Source: Spirochaetaceae bacterium
GTDB taxonomy: Bacteria; Spirochaetota; Spirochaetia; DSM-27196; SKKC01
Assembly: GCA_003552745.1 (NCBI GenBank)
Contig: PUOG01000050.1
Span: 1-14,072, forward strand
Reading direction: 5' to 3'
DNA: 14,072 nt
Below the pieces are notes generated by a model that made no database searches, had not been told where the DNA came from, and worked only from the letters and a program-made list of their open reading frames with translations. A program made the position numbers and the translations under genes. Shown here one piece after another: positions 5,651 through 13,153 of the stretch (position 1 is the first letter of the stretch; each line of letters opens with the position of its first letter).

Positions 5651-7017
5651 GCGACCGAAGCGTGCATTACAACGGGTTCATCGGAGGCTCGAGGGCTTTG
5701 GCGGCCGGCTTTGCCGTTGCGGCTGTGCTCTTGTTCCCGATTTCGGTGTCGGCACAGGATGATATACCCGGAACGTTTGATCCGGATGCCCGCCCCGAGC
5801 AGCCTGACGAGACGGATGTGCGACTCACAGGAACAGGCCTCGATACCGTGGATATCGGCGCCAACCTGAATCACAGGAGCGAGATCCGCGAGCAACGCCC
5901 ATCGTTCCGTTCGATTCTCTCGGCCTTCTTGCGTTCCGACCCCCAGGTTCGCGATCGTGGTACGTTTAATTTTCTCTTCGAAGCGAGTCTTACCAGCATT
6001 GTTACCCAAACCGAAGAGGGGCCGTGGAGTACGCGGTGGCGGCCCGATATCGATCACATGCGACTTGGCGGTATCTTTCCGCATACTCCGGTACCGGGGG
6101 CGGTCTTCCGTCAGCGAATCGGCCGCTTCACCGTCTCGGAACCGACGGGACTTGTCTTCTCGAGTCGCGTAGATGGAATCGCGTTCGATATCGACATGCC
6201 GAACATCGACATACGACTAGCCGCCGGTTACACCGGCCTCATCGGCGTTCACAACTCCAATGTTGCTATGAGTTTCCCGGATCTGGTGGAACGTGCCAGT
6301 GCGGACACATGGTTCGGTCCCCCCAGAATCGTCCTTCACACCGGAATCGGTTTGCCTGAAATCATTGGACGTCAGAGCGTAACGGTGGGGGCAGTAGCGC
6401 AATTCGACCGGAGGGTCAGCGACGATGCAACCCCGCCGGAGGAACTTCTGGATTCTCAGTACGCATACGTGAAGGTGGACGGACCGATCGCAGGCGGGCT
6501 CTATTATGATGCGTCGGTCGCCGGAATGTTAAAGCAGCTCGATAGACCCGAGGAGGATCTCGAGCTCGGATACGGGCTCGCCGGTCGCATGCGTGCCCGG
6601 TATTTCCTTGGGGTTAACGACCGTCATGTCGTGACCCTCGAAGCGCGATACGGAAGCGGTGAGGTCGGGGCATTCGATCGCTACACTCCGATCTCCACAC
6701 CTTCGCTCGGGTTGCTGAAGTCTTACTCCGGCGGCGATCTACTTCTCGGTATGCTCGACTACTCGGTGCGTCCATTCGTCCGTTCCCCGCGTCGCGGGGC
6801 GAGATCGTTACAACTCTCCGTGTACGGGAGTCCAGCGTTCCGCGCCGATCCGACCGCCGACGACGGTTATCGAGGTACGGAGGCCGGTGGACGCGTTACC
6901 GCGCGTCCGTTCTCCGATCTTGGAGCGCGTGTCTGGGCCGGAGGGTTCTTTCCGGAGCCGGCCTCGGGTGATGACCCCGAGTTTATCGGACGACTCGAGC
7001 TTTCGATGAGATACTGA
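5647..7017 (+). CDS. Outer-membrane beta-barrel-like protein of unknown function
   Basis: 456 residues with a signal peptide whose hydrophobic core is at about residues 18-34 and whose likely cleavage follows ISVSA at 36. The first 60 mature residues are acidic and proline-rich (DDIPGTFDPDARPEQPDETD), possibly a periplasmic extension. After that come many amphipathic alternating segments with aromatic girdles (for example RGTFNFLFEASLTSIV, GLYYDASVAGML and HVVTLEARYG). The chain ends EFIGRLELSMRY; a terminal aromatic after an alternating strand is the usual outer-membrane assembly signal. I cannot name a family or substrate. Its start codon lies inside the stop of the preceding gene, so the two are probably made in matched amounts. 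The FecR gene follows after 26 bp. Confidence 0.8.
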   Translation: MSDRSVHYNGFIGGSRALAAGFAVAAVLLFPISVSAQDDIPGTFDPDARPEQPDETDVRLTGTGLDTVDIGANLNHRSEIREQRPSFRSILSAFLRSDPQVRDRGTFNFLFEASLTSIVTQTEEGPWSTRWRPDIDHMRLGGIFPHTPVPGAVFRQRIGRFTVSEPTGLVFSSRVDGIAFDIDMPNIDIRLAAGYTGLIGVHNSNVAMSFPDLVERASADTWFGPPRIVLHTGIGLPEIIGRQSVTVGAVAQFDRRVSDDATPPEELLDSQYAYVKVDGPIAGGLYYDASVAGMLKQLDRPEEDLELGYGLAGRMRARYFLGVNDRHVVTLEARYGSGEVGAFDRYTPISTPSLGLLKSYSGGDLLLGMLDYSVRPFVRSPRRGARSLQLSVYGSPAFRADPTADDGYRGTEAGGRVTARPFSDLGARVWAGGFFPEPASGDDPEFIGRLELSMRY

Positions 7018-7043
7018 TCGATACACGAGGAGCGTGATTGATT

Positions 7044-7739
7044 ATGCGAAGAATCGGGGTAGCGATTTCGACGTTGGTTGTCGTTCTTTTCTTTGGTGTG
7101 ACAGCTCTGTCTGCCCAGGAGGAACTCGGAGCCCTCGCACAGGAAATAGAGGGGCAGGTCGATGTGAGTATTAACGGCGGAGATTGGGTAGAGCTCCGCG
7201 AGGGCGATGCGGTACCGATCGATTCCCGAATCTCTACGGGATTCGGGTCGAGAGCGGTCCTCGCCGTCGGTGATTCGGCGGTGATCACGGTCGAAGCGCT
7301 GACCAGAATGGCTATCGAAGAGCTTGTAGTCGAAGAGGGAGTGGAACGCTCTTCGCTCAACCTGGAGGTAGGCCGAATCCAGGGAGAAGTCGAGCGAACG
7401 GCCGAGCGCCCTACGGAGTTCGAAGTGCGTAGTCCGGTAGCAACCGCTTCGGTCCGTGGAACGAGCTTCAGCTTCGATGGCGACAGCCTTACCGTTACCG
7501 GTGGCGTGGTTTCGATCACCAACGCGTTCGGACGGGAGCGGCTGATAGTGGCCGGTGAGCAGAGCGAGACCGACGGTTACAGTGCTCCGGCCGCCCCCGC
7601 GGACCAGCGGGCGCGTCAGGCCATTACATCCCCGTATACACCGGGTGGTGACGACGAAGAGGCGGCTCCGCCGGATGGGGAGGTCGCAATCGAAGAGGTA
7701 GGACCTGCCACGCTGATCATCGAGTTCGTGCTGGAATAG
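7044..7739 (+). CDS. Secreted FecR-domain protein
   Basis: 231 residues with a signal peptide (MRRIG, hydrophobic to about residue 20, cleavage near ALSA at 24). A FecR domain covers about residues 35-160: GGDWVELREGDAVPIDSRIS, then GSRAVLAVGDSAVITV, then the hallmark GRIQGEVE... and FEVRSPVATASVRGTSFSF block (about 110-144) and TVTGGVVSITN. The tail (175-231) is rich in Ala, Pro, Asp and Glu. In the Fec system FecR is an inner-membrane protein relaying an outer-membrane receptor signal to a sigma factor; this protein has no inner-membrane anchor beyond the signal peptide and no sigma-factor gene beside it, so it is a stand-alone FecR-domain protein of unknown role. GAGGAG (7027-7032) is 11 nt before the ATG at 7044; an in-frame TTG at 7038 is 5 nt away and is a credible alternative start. 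Confidence 0.88.
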   Translation: MRRIGVAISTLVVVLFFGVTALSAQEELGALAQEIEGQVDVSINGGDWVELREGDAVPIDSRISTGFGSRAVLAVGDSAVITVEALTRMAIEELVVEEGVERSSLNLEVGRIQGEVERTAERPTEFEVRSPVATASVRGTSFSFDGDSLTVTGGVVSITNAFGRERLIVAGEQSETDGYSAPAAPADQRARQAITSPYTPGGDDEEAAPPDGEVAIEEVGPATLIIEFVLE

Positions 7740-7750
7740 CTGCGACGTAC

Positions 7751-7764
7751 CCGCCGGCAGGCGG
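7751..7764. terminator. Short hairpin in the convergent gap, weak terminator candidate
   Basis: CCGCC and GGCGG pair around a GGCA loop in the 57-bp gap between the FecR gene and the converging cyclase gene. The stem is GC-rich, but no T run follows on either strand, so it is not a convincing intrinsic terminator. Confidence 0.2.
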
Positions 7765-7796
7765 AAGCTCTTCCGAGTGCCCACCCGCGCCGGCGT

Positions 7797-10505
7797 CTAT
7801 TTTTGAGTCAGTTTGTATACCCCGTCCCAGCTTTCGGTCGGTGGCGACTTCTCGTACTCGGCACATCGAGCGCGATATGTTGCCGCGGAACCTGCGTCAC
7901 CTTCGAGGCGAGCAAGGTCGGCAAAGAGTCGATTAGCTTCGCTGAATCGGCGACTCTGGAACAGATCTATCGCCTGCTCGAATTGTTCGACCCGTGCAAT
8001 CATCTCCGACGAGGCAGCGCTTCGCTCGTCGAGCAGTTCGTAGAGCTGTACCGGCTCACTGACACCGACGACCCGAACTCTGTCGAGGCGTCGAAAGAGA
8101 AAGCCGTCGCCTGCCCAATGACGTGTCGATTCGCTGACGAGAATGTAGGAACCGTACTGTTTGTTGACACCTTCGAGCCGGGCCGCCAGGTTCACCGCAT
8201 GTCCCATTATCGTGTAGTCCATCTTTCGCTCGGTACCCATATTCCCGACAACCATGTCTCCGGTGTTGATTCCGATGCGGGTCGATAGCGGACTTGGTGT
8301 CATCTGCCCGGCAAGGAAACGCTCGTTCAACTCGACTTCGACACGTTTCATTCGGATCGCCGAGCGACAGGCGTTCGCCGCATGCTCAGGATCGTCGAGC
8401 GGTGCTCCGAAAAACGCGATGATCGCATCGCCCTCATACTTGTCGATCGTTCCACGGACATCGAGAATGATGTCGCTCATTGCAGTGAGATACTCGTTGA
8501 GCAACCTGACGAGGTCGCTCGGATCGAGTTTCTCGGAAATGGTCGAGAACCCCTGAATATCGGTGAACATAGCGCTGAGGAACTTCTTGTCTCCACCAAG
8601 GGCAAGCCGATCCGGGTCGTCCAGTATTTGACCGATCACATCGGCCGAAAGATAACGCGAGAATGCGTTGCGCAGAAATGCTCGCTCTGCCGAGTTGCGA
8701 AGCGATGATGTTGTACTCGTGGCGACGAATGCGACCGCGACCGCGGTAATAGGTGTCAGTAGCGGCAAATAGCGGCTTGTCAGGAGGAAGTATGCGGCAC
8801 CTCCTGCGGCCACGATCACGAGCGACAAGATCCCGAATAGGATACCTTTCTTCGTGTCGAGGCGGGCGGTACCAAGCCCGATCCCGAGTCCGAGTACAAC
8901 GGCGAGCGTAACCGAGATCCAGCGTGGTTCCTCAAGAAGAAAATCGCGTTGCAGGATGGTGTTTGCCAGCGCCGCATGTGTTCCTACGTTGAAGTACTCC
9001 CCTTCGAACGGGTTTACACCGATGTCGACGGTGCCGACACCGGTCTGACCGATGATGACGAAGGCGTCTTCTAACTGGTTCGCCAGCTCCTCCCGAAGTG
9101 CGGCTAACGATTCAAAGATTCCGCGAGTGCTGTCGAAAACATCTTTCGCATCTTCTATGATTGCCTCGTACTCGGCCCGCTCGTCGTCACTATCGGTGCC
9201 GGCGCGAAACTCCTCGATGTACGAGATCAGGGAATCCTCGGTTTCACCGTTCAGCAGAGTATCGGTCTCGCCGACGAACGCTTGCATGATCTCCGCATAC
9301 TGATCGAACCAATCCGCCGACCGCTCTTCGAGCATGACCTCCCGCCGAAGCTCCTCCGCGTATTGTATGAGATCGGTCGGGGGTGTACCGTCGAAAAACC
9401 GGAAATATCCGGCATCGCGCATGAGCTCGAGGTTCTGACGCAGCGAGTCGAGAAGATCGGTGTGTCGAAGAATCTGTGCGTAGCTGATCTGTCGGAAACT
9501 GTCATTGAACGATTTGCGTGGCCAATTGATGAGCAGTCGGTAGTCGTGTGAAAGGGGAATGCGGATATCGGTCGGTGTCTCGGAGTCGGGCAACTGCGCA
9601 TCGCGCAAGACGACCCGGCGGCCGGTTATTTCGATTTCCGGGCGCCCCAGCAGATCCCACAGTGGCACGAAAGCCAGCTGCCCGAAGAGCCTTCCGTCGT
9701 AATCGGCAAGAAGGTTCACACGTCGACGCACACCGTCGGTGTCCACGACCACGTTCGTGAACCCGGCCCCCGCACCGCGTGACCCGATCGAACGGATGAC
9801 CGGTTGAATTGAGGATACGCGTACCAGGCCGTGATCGTTCGGCGCATCGCGCAACGGGTATCGTTCTACAGCGAATGCGAGATCGTCCGGGGTAGTAGGT
9901 GCGATCTGGCCGGGCTCAGGGAGAAGTGTCACAGTGTAGAACGCGTTCTCGAATACCTCAGCGGCCCGACCCATATACGCATCGTTGTCTCGAGCGATTT
10001 CGGCGACACGCTCGGTGAGGGTGAGTTCCGATTGTTCGGCGCTCCGACGCAGGAGTTCGCTGAAGTCCATTGCATCTTCGGCCGGGATTCTCCCTTCGGC
10101 AATCGCTTGGAGAAGATCCGTTGAATTCCGAACGACCGCTCCGAACTGAGACGAGATTGCCGCCGGTATTCGTTCTTCAAGCAGTGTTCGATCGACGCCG
10201 GACGGACTGCGATCCATATACTCGATATCAAAGACGAGTCGATCGGCACCGAGCTCTTTCAGCGTCCACATGCCGTTCGCGATGATGTCACGGCTCCACG
10301 GCCAACCGCCGACTGCGGCGATCGCCGCATCGTCGACTCTCAGAATCAGGAAACGATCATCCTCTTCAACACTCCCTTTGAGCCGCAGTAACTGGTCGTA
10401 GAGACGCAAATCTGCCGTCTGGAAAAACGGAAGCAGGTTCAGGGCGGCGACAACTGCGACCAGGACAACGGGTATCGCATGTGCGTATCGATCGATCTTT
10501 CGCAT
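7797..10505 (-). CDS. CHASE2-domain class III adenylate cyclase, membrane-bound
   Basis: A 902-residue sensor cyclase that should make cAMP in response to an extracytoplasmic signal. Order: one N-terminal membrane helix (about 11-28), an extracytoplasmic CHASE2 sensor (about 30-520, with FLILRVDDAAIAAVGGWPW and FGQLAF blocks), three closely spaced membrane helices (about 528-595), then a class III cyclase domain (about 630-800). The two metal aspartates are visible in FTDIQGFS (D649) and DKYEGDAI (D693). K689 and T765 (in MDYTIMG) are the ATP-selecting pair, and N772 and R776 in VNLAARLE are the transition-state residues, so the enzyme looks active on ATP. The C-terminal 65 residues are helical and TPR-like. 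The CHASE2 domain carries two long charged helical insertions (about 115-190 and 350-475). Start: ATG at 10505, with AAGGA 11 nt upstream; an in-frame TTG at 10529 would add eight residues. It converges on the FecR operon. Confidence 0.93.
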   Translation of the reverse strand: MRKIDRYAHAIPVVLVAVVAALNLLPFFQTADLRLYDQLLRLKGSVEEDDRFLILRVDDAAIAAVGGWPWSRDIIANGMWTLKELGADRLVFDIEYMDRSPSGVDRTLLEERIPAAISSQFGAVVRNSTDLLQAIAEGRIPAEDAMDFSELLRRSAEQSELTLTERVAEIARDNDAYMGRAAEVFENAFYTVTLLPEPGQIAPTTPDDLAFAVERYPLRDAPNDHGLVRVSSIQPVIRSIGSRGAGAGFTNVVVDTDGVRRRVNLLADYDGRLFGQLAFVPLWDLLGRPEIEITGRRVVLRDAQLPDSETPTDIRIPLSHDYRLLINWPRKSFNDSFRQISYAQILRHTDLLDSLRQNLELMRDAGYFRFFDGTPPTDLIQYAEELRREVMLEERSADWFDQYAEIMQAFVGETDTLLNGETEDSLISYIEEFRAGTDSDDERAEYEAIIEDAKDVFDSTRGIFESLAALREELANQLEDAFVIIGQTGVGTVDIGVNPFEGEYFNVGTHAALANTILQRDFLLEEPRWISVTLAVVLGLGIGLGTARLDTKKGILFGILSLVIVAAGGAAYFLLTSRYLPLLTPITAVAVAFVATSTTSSLRNSAERAFLRNAFSRYLSADVIGQILDDPDRLALGGDKKFLSAMFTDIQGFSTISEKLDPSDLVRLLNEYLTAMSDIILDVRGTIDKYEGDAIIAFFGAPLDDPEHAANACRSAIRMKRVEVELNERFLAGQMTPSPLSTRIGINTGDMVVGNMGTERKMDYTIMGHAVNLAARLEGVNKQYGSYILVSESTRHWAGDGFLFRRLDRVRVVGVSEPVQLYELLDERSAASSEMIARVEQFEQAIDLFQSRRFSEANRLFADLARLEGDAGSAATYRARCAEYEKSPPTESWDGVYKLTQK

Positions 10506-10635
10506 TTCTCGTATGGTCCTTACCTTCAACTTGTTCTGCAGCCGGATTGTTGTACTGTTCTCAAAACAAGCTTGGGATTACTCTGTTGATGAAGATCAGC
10601 ATATACCGATTCGCGTTGATAGGGGAGACAAAACC

Positions 10636-10672
10636 AAAAAAAGCTGCCCGAGTTCACACCCGGTCGGGGAGC
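10636..10672 (-). terminator. Intrinsic terminator of the DedA-family gene
   Basis: On the minus strand GCTCCCCGA and TCGGGCAGC form a 9-position stem with one C-C mismatch around a 12-nt loop, followed directly by seven T residues. It begins 4 nt after the stop codon at 10677-10679. This is the clearest intrinsic terminator in the window and separates the DedA-family gene from the cyclase gene that follows on the same strand. Confidence 0.88.
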
Positions 10673-10676
10673 GTAC

Positions 10677-11270
10677 TCACCCGAGTATCTCTACACCCGC
10701 TCGCAGCAGTGCCCAGTAGCCCACTATTCGCGGAATGCGTGAGAGGGCGGCGAGCGTGTAGGTGTGAAACGGCAAACGGAGCATTCCCGCAATCCAGGAG
10801 ACTGTTGAGAACGGAATGGGGAAGAACCCGGCGATGACTACACTCCACATGCCGTAGCGCTTAACCATTGCCGAGCCGCGATCGTAGTACCCCGATACCG
10901 TATTGCGCACGAATGGAACTCGAAAAAGCGTGCGGCCGATCCAATAGCCTATGATTCCGCCGATGACGGATGCGCTGCTCATGATAGTAAGAAGCGGTAT
11001 GGGACTCCAGGTCATAGTAATCGGGAAGACGAGATCGAGAGATGCAGGCACGATGAACGTGTCGACGACGAGCACGAACACAAAGACCCCGAGCAGCCCT
11101 TCGTGTCGAACAGCCTCGGTGGCGTATCTGTGAAACGGCAGATCGAGCGCCATCGTGAACAGCGTGATTGCGAGCAGGAACCCGAACAGGAACGCCGACC
11201 GTAGCAGCAGTCGCCAAGTTTCCATGCCGCTCACGTCGGTTTGTCGCAGGTCATCGGCGTCTTGTGTCAT
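10677..11270 (-). CDS. DedA/VTT-family (SNARE-associated) membrane protein
   Basis: A 197-residue inner-membrane protein with hydrophobic segments near residues 22-42, 58-80, 90-113, 140-162 and 172-190. Diagnostic VTT-domain blocks are a proline-containing re-entrant-like stretch (VDTFIVPASLDLVFPI), GGIIGYWIGR (about 104-113) and a second PIPFSTVSWIAGML stretch (about 151-164). DedA/VTT proteins are linked to lipid-carrier or phospholipid movement across the membrane and to membrane-potential maintenance; the substrate cannot be read here. It looks closest to the shorter YqaA-type members. The ATG at 11270 is preferred, with GGAAGAG upstream; the frame extends to a TTG at 11288. A terminator follows at once, so it is probably monocistronic. 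It is divergent from the GH20 gene. Confidence 0.85.
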   Translation of the reverse strand: MTQDADDLRQTDVSGMETWRLLLRSAFLFGFLLAITLFTMALDLPFHRYATEAVRHEGLLGVFVFVLVVDTFIVPASLDLVFPITMTWSPIPLLTIMSSASVIGGIIGYWIGRTLFRVPFVRNTVSGYYDRGSAMVKRYGMWSVVIAGFFPIPFSTVSWIAGMLRLPFHTYTLAALSRIPRIVGYWALLRAGVEILG

Positions 11271-11308
11271 TCGTAGAGTCTCTTCCAACGTAGAAGCCGC
11301 GCAGTTTT

Positions 11309-11340
11309 ATTATGCCCAGCGTCACGATTCTACATGACAA
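11309..11340 (-). promoter_or_regulatory. Possible promoter of the DedA-family gene
   Basis: On the minus strand CATAAT (11314-11309) is a good -10 box whose predicted start would leave a leader of about 30 nt. A TTGTCA (11340-11335) lies upstream, but 20 bp away, longer than normal, so the pairing is doubtful. Confidence 0.3.
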
Positions 11341-11383
11341 ACGGTCTCGATTTCGACCAGTATCCGTCATCCGTACGAATCGT

Positions 11384-11412
11384 TTGACATCGCTCCCGCC
11401 TCGCCATATCGT
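11384..11412 (+). promoter_or_regulatory. Strong promoter of the GH20 gene, predicted leaderless
   Basis: A perfect TTGACA (11384-11389), an exact 17-bp spacer and TATCGT (11407-11412). Only 8 nt separate the -10 from the ATG at 11421, so transcription should begin at or within a base or two of the start codon. No Shine-Dalgarno sequence precedes that ATG. Confidence 0.6.
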
Positions 11413-11420
11413 CTGTGAGT

Positions 11421-13031
11421 ATGAGTGAGACTGTCGCCCTCTGGAATTCGATCGTACCGCGTCCGACAGATGTGCGCCCCATCGCCACCGGTGGTGCAGC
11501 CGGGGAACTCGACGGCATTCGCGTGTCCGAGCAGATCACCGTCTCTTCGGATAACGACACGCTCGCCCGGGATGTAGCGGGCATACTCGCGATTACGCTC
11601 GGCGAATCGTCGGTGCGTATCACTGACCGTTCCGCGGCGATAGTCTTTGTCGAGTGTGAGAAACCGGATGGAACCGGTGTTATGGACACCCACAGGCGTG
11701 AGGAGTGGCATCTTGATTGTGGCGCAGATAGCGAAAGCATCGTGATCCGAAGCGCCTCCCGATCGGGTGCACTGCGAGCGGCAGCGTCGCTTGCCCAGCT
11801 AATGGTGGTGGTTTCGCTCAAGGATCACCCACAACCGTTCCGGGAGGGCGAGCGTCGAACCTGGACCGTGCCGCGCGCGTTCGTGTCCGGCGCTGCGGAT
11901 TTCGCCTGGCGCGGCGGCATGCTCGATTGTTCGCGGCACATGATGAGCGTTGATTTCGTCAAGCGATTCATCGACCTGTTGGCGCTGCACGGCATGAATA
12001 TCTTTCATTGGCATCTGACCGATGATCAAGGGTGGAGGTTGCCTTCGCGAACCTATCCGGAGCTCGAGCGCAAGGCGGCCTGGCGTGACGACAATACGAC
12101 GAGATACGGGCGCTACGGCGGCATCTATACCCAAGAAGATATCGCTTCGGTCGTTGAACACGCCGAACGGCGCGGAATCACGGTCATGCCGGAGATCGAT
12201 ATCCCGGGTCACGTCAGCGCGGTCCTGCACGCCTATCCTCAGTTCGGATGTCGTGCGGAAGCGCTGGAGGTTCCGATTCGGCACGGAATTTTCGAGGACG
12301 TCCTGTGTGCCGGCTCGGACGAGGTCCACACCTTCCTTGATAGTGTTTTCGACGAGCTCTGCGATCTCTTTCCGGGGCCGTACATCCATCTCGGAGGTGA
12401 CGAGTGTCCGTCGACCCGGTGGAGCGAGTGCCCGAAATGCCGTGCGCGGATGGAGGAGCTCGGCATCGATGATCCTGCATTACTGCACGGGCATCTCGTT
12501 GAAAGCGCAGCGAATGCGATTCGTCGCCGCGGGCGGACCCCGGTCGGATGGGATGAGGTGCTCGAGGGTGGGGCTCCCGCCGGCATGATGATCATGTGCT
12601 GGCGAGATATCGCACACGCCCGACCCGCAATCGAATCAGGATACGACGTTGTCGTTTGTCCGACGAATCGCGCATGCTATTTCGATCATCAGCATCGGGA
12701 TGATCCGGATGAACTCGGTCGCTTGGCGGTTTGTACGATCGAGGATACCTACGGTTTCGAACCGCGCGCTCTCGAAGAGGAGGCCGGTGAACCGCCGGGC
12801 TCCGGCCGAGGAACGATCGTCGGGTCGCAAGGCAACATCTGGACCGAAGCGATTACGTGCGGCAAGCATGTCGAGTACATGGCCTTCCCCAGGATGGCGG
12901 CACTGTCGGAAGTGCTCGTGGGGAGCGCCGGTCGCGGCGATTCACTTGAAGGCGATCTCGAGCGCATTCGCGAGCACGCGCGACGCCTGCGGCTGATCGA
13001 AGTAAACGCGTACGACGGTCCGGTACGATAG
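11421..13031 (+). CDS. Glycoside hydrolase family 20 beta-N-acetylhexosaminidase
   Basis: The 536-residue enzyme should remove terminal beta-linked GlcNAc or GalNAc by the substrate-assisted mechanism of GH20. An N-terminal GH20b-like domain (about 10-150) precedes the (beta/alpha)8 catalytic barrel, which starts with FAWRGGMLDCSRH (substrate-binding Arg164). It continues with GMNIFHWHLTDDQGWRLP (191-208), MPEIDIPGH, the catalytic pair Asp327-Glu328 in YIHLGGDECPS, and a GSQGNIWTE block. There is no signal peptide, so it appears cytoplasmic, pointing to imported chitobiose-like or cell-wall-derived sugars as substrates. I chose the ATG at 11421 rather than the GTG at 11415 because the GTG lies only 3 nt after the -10 box. 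Several GH20 enzymes share specificity, so chitobiase versus general hexosaminidase cannot be decided. Confidence 0.94.
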   Translation: MSETVALWNSIVPRPTDVRPIATGGAAGELDGIRVSEQITVSSDNDTLARDVAGILAITLGESSVRITDRSAAIVFVECEKPDGTGVMDTHRREEWHLDCGADSESIVIRSASRSGALRAAASLAQLMVVVSLKDHPQPFREGERRTWTVPRAFVSGAADFAWRGGMLDCSRHMMSVDFVKRFIDLLALHGMNIFHWHLTDDQGWRLPSRTYPELERKAAWRDDNTTRYGRYGGIYTQEDIASVVEHAERRGITVMPEIDIPGHVSAVLHAYPQFGCRAEALEVPIRHGIFEDVLCAGSDEVHTFLDSVFDELCDLFPGPYIHLGGDECPSTRWSECPKCRARMEELGIDDPALLHGHLVESAANAIRRRGRTPVGWDEVLEGGAPAGMMIMCWRDIAHARPAIESGYDVVVCPTNRACYFDHQHRDDPDELGRLAVCTIEDTYGFEPRALEEEAGEPPGSGRGTIVGSQGNIWTEAITCGKHVEYMAFPRMAALSEVLVGSAGRGDSLEGDLERIREHARRLRLIEVNAYDGPVR

Positions 13032-13116
13032 CCGGTCGGCAGTTATCGGCATTCCACCAGTTGGAGTAACCGGCGTGACCCGCCGCGGTGCGTTACGGCA
13101 CGTGTTCTTTGGTTGC

Positions 13117-13145
13117 TTGCGCAATCCCACGCTTTCGGTCACCTT
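13117..13145 (+). promoter_or_regulatory. Possible weak promoter of gdhA
   Basis: TTGCGC (13117-13122), a 17-bp spacer and CACCTT (13140-13145), with 8 nt to the ATG at 13154: the same geometry as the GH20 promoter but with a poor -10. Reported because of the spacing only. Confidence 0.2.
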
Positions 13146-13153
13146 TTGGATTG

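Noticed and set aside
6867..7784. 305-codon minus-strand frame opposite the FecR gene
   Set aside because: The plus-strand frame has a signal peptide and a FecR domain; the antisense product is Arg/Ser-rich with no recognisable domain.
8254..9303. Short plus-strand frames opposite the cyclase gene
   Set aside because: All lie within the conserved CHASE2-cyclase gene, have no motifs and are Arg/Ser-rich antisense shadows.
10530..10570. CTTGTT...AACAAG inverted repeat upstream of the cyclase start
   Set aside because: Only 6 bp with a 29-nt gap, which is expected by chance in this length of sequence.
13031..13074. GCCGGT...ACCGGC as a terminator after the GH20 gene
   Set aside because: A 6-bp stem around a 32-nt loop with no T-tract is too weak to call.
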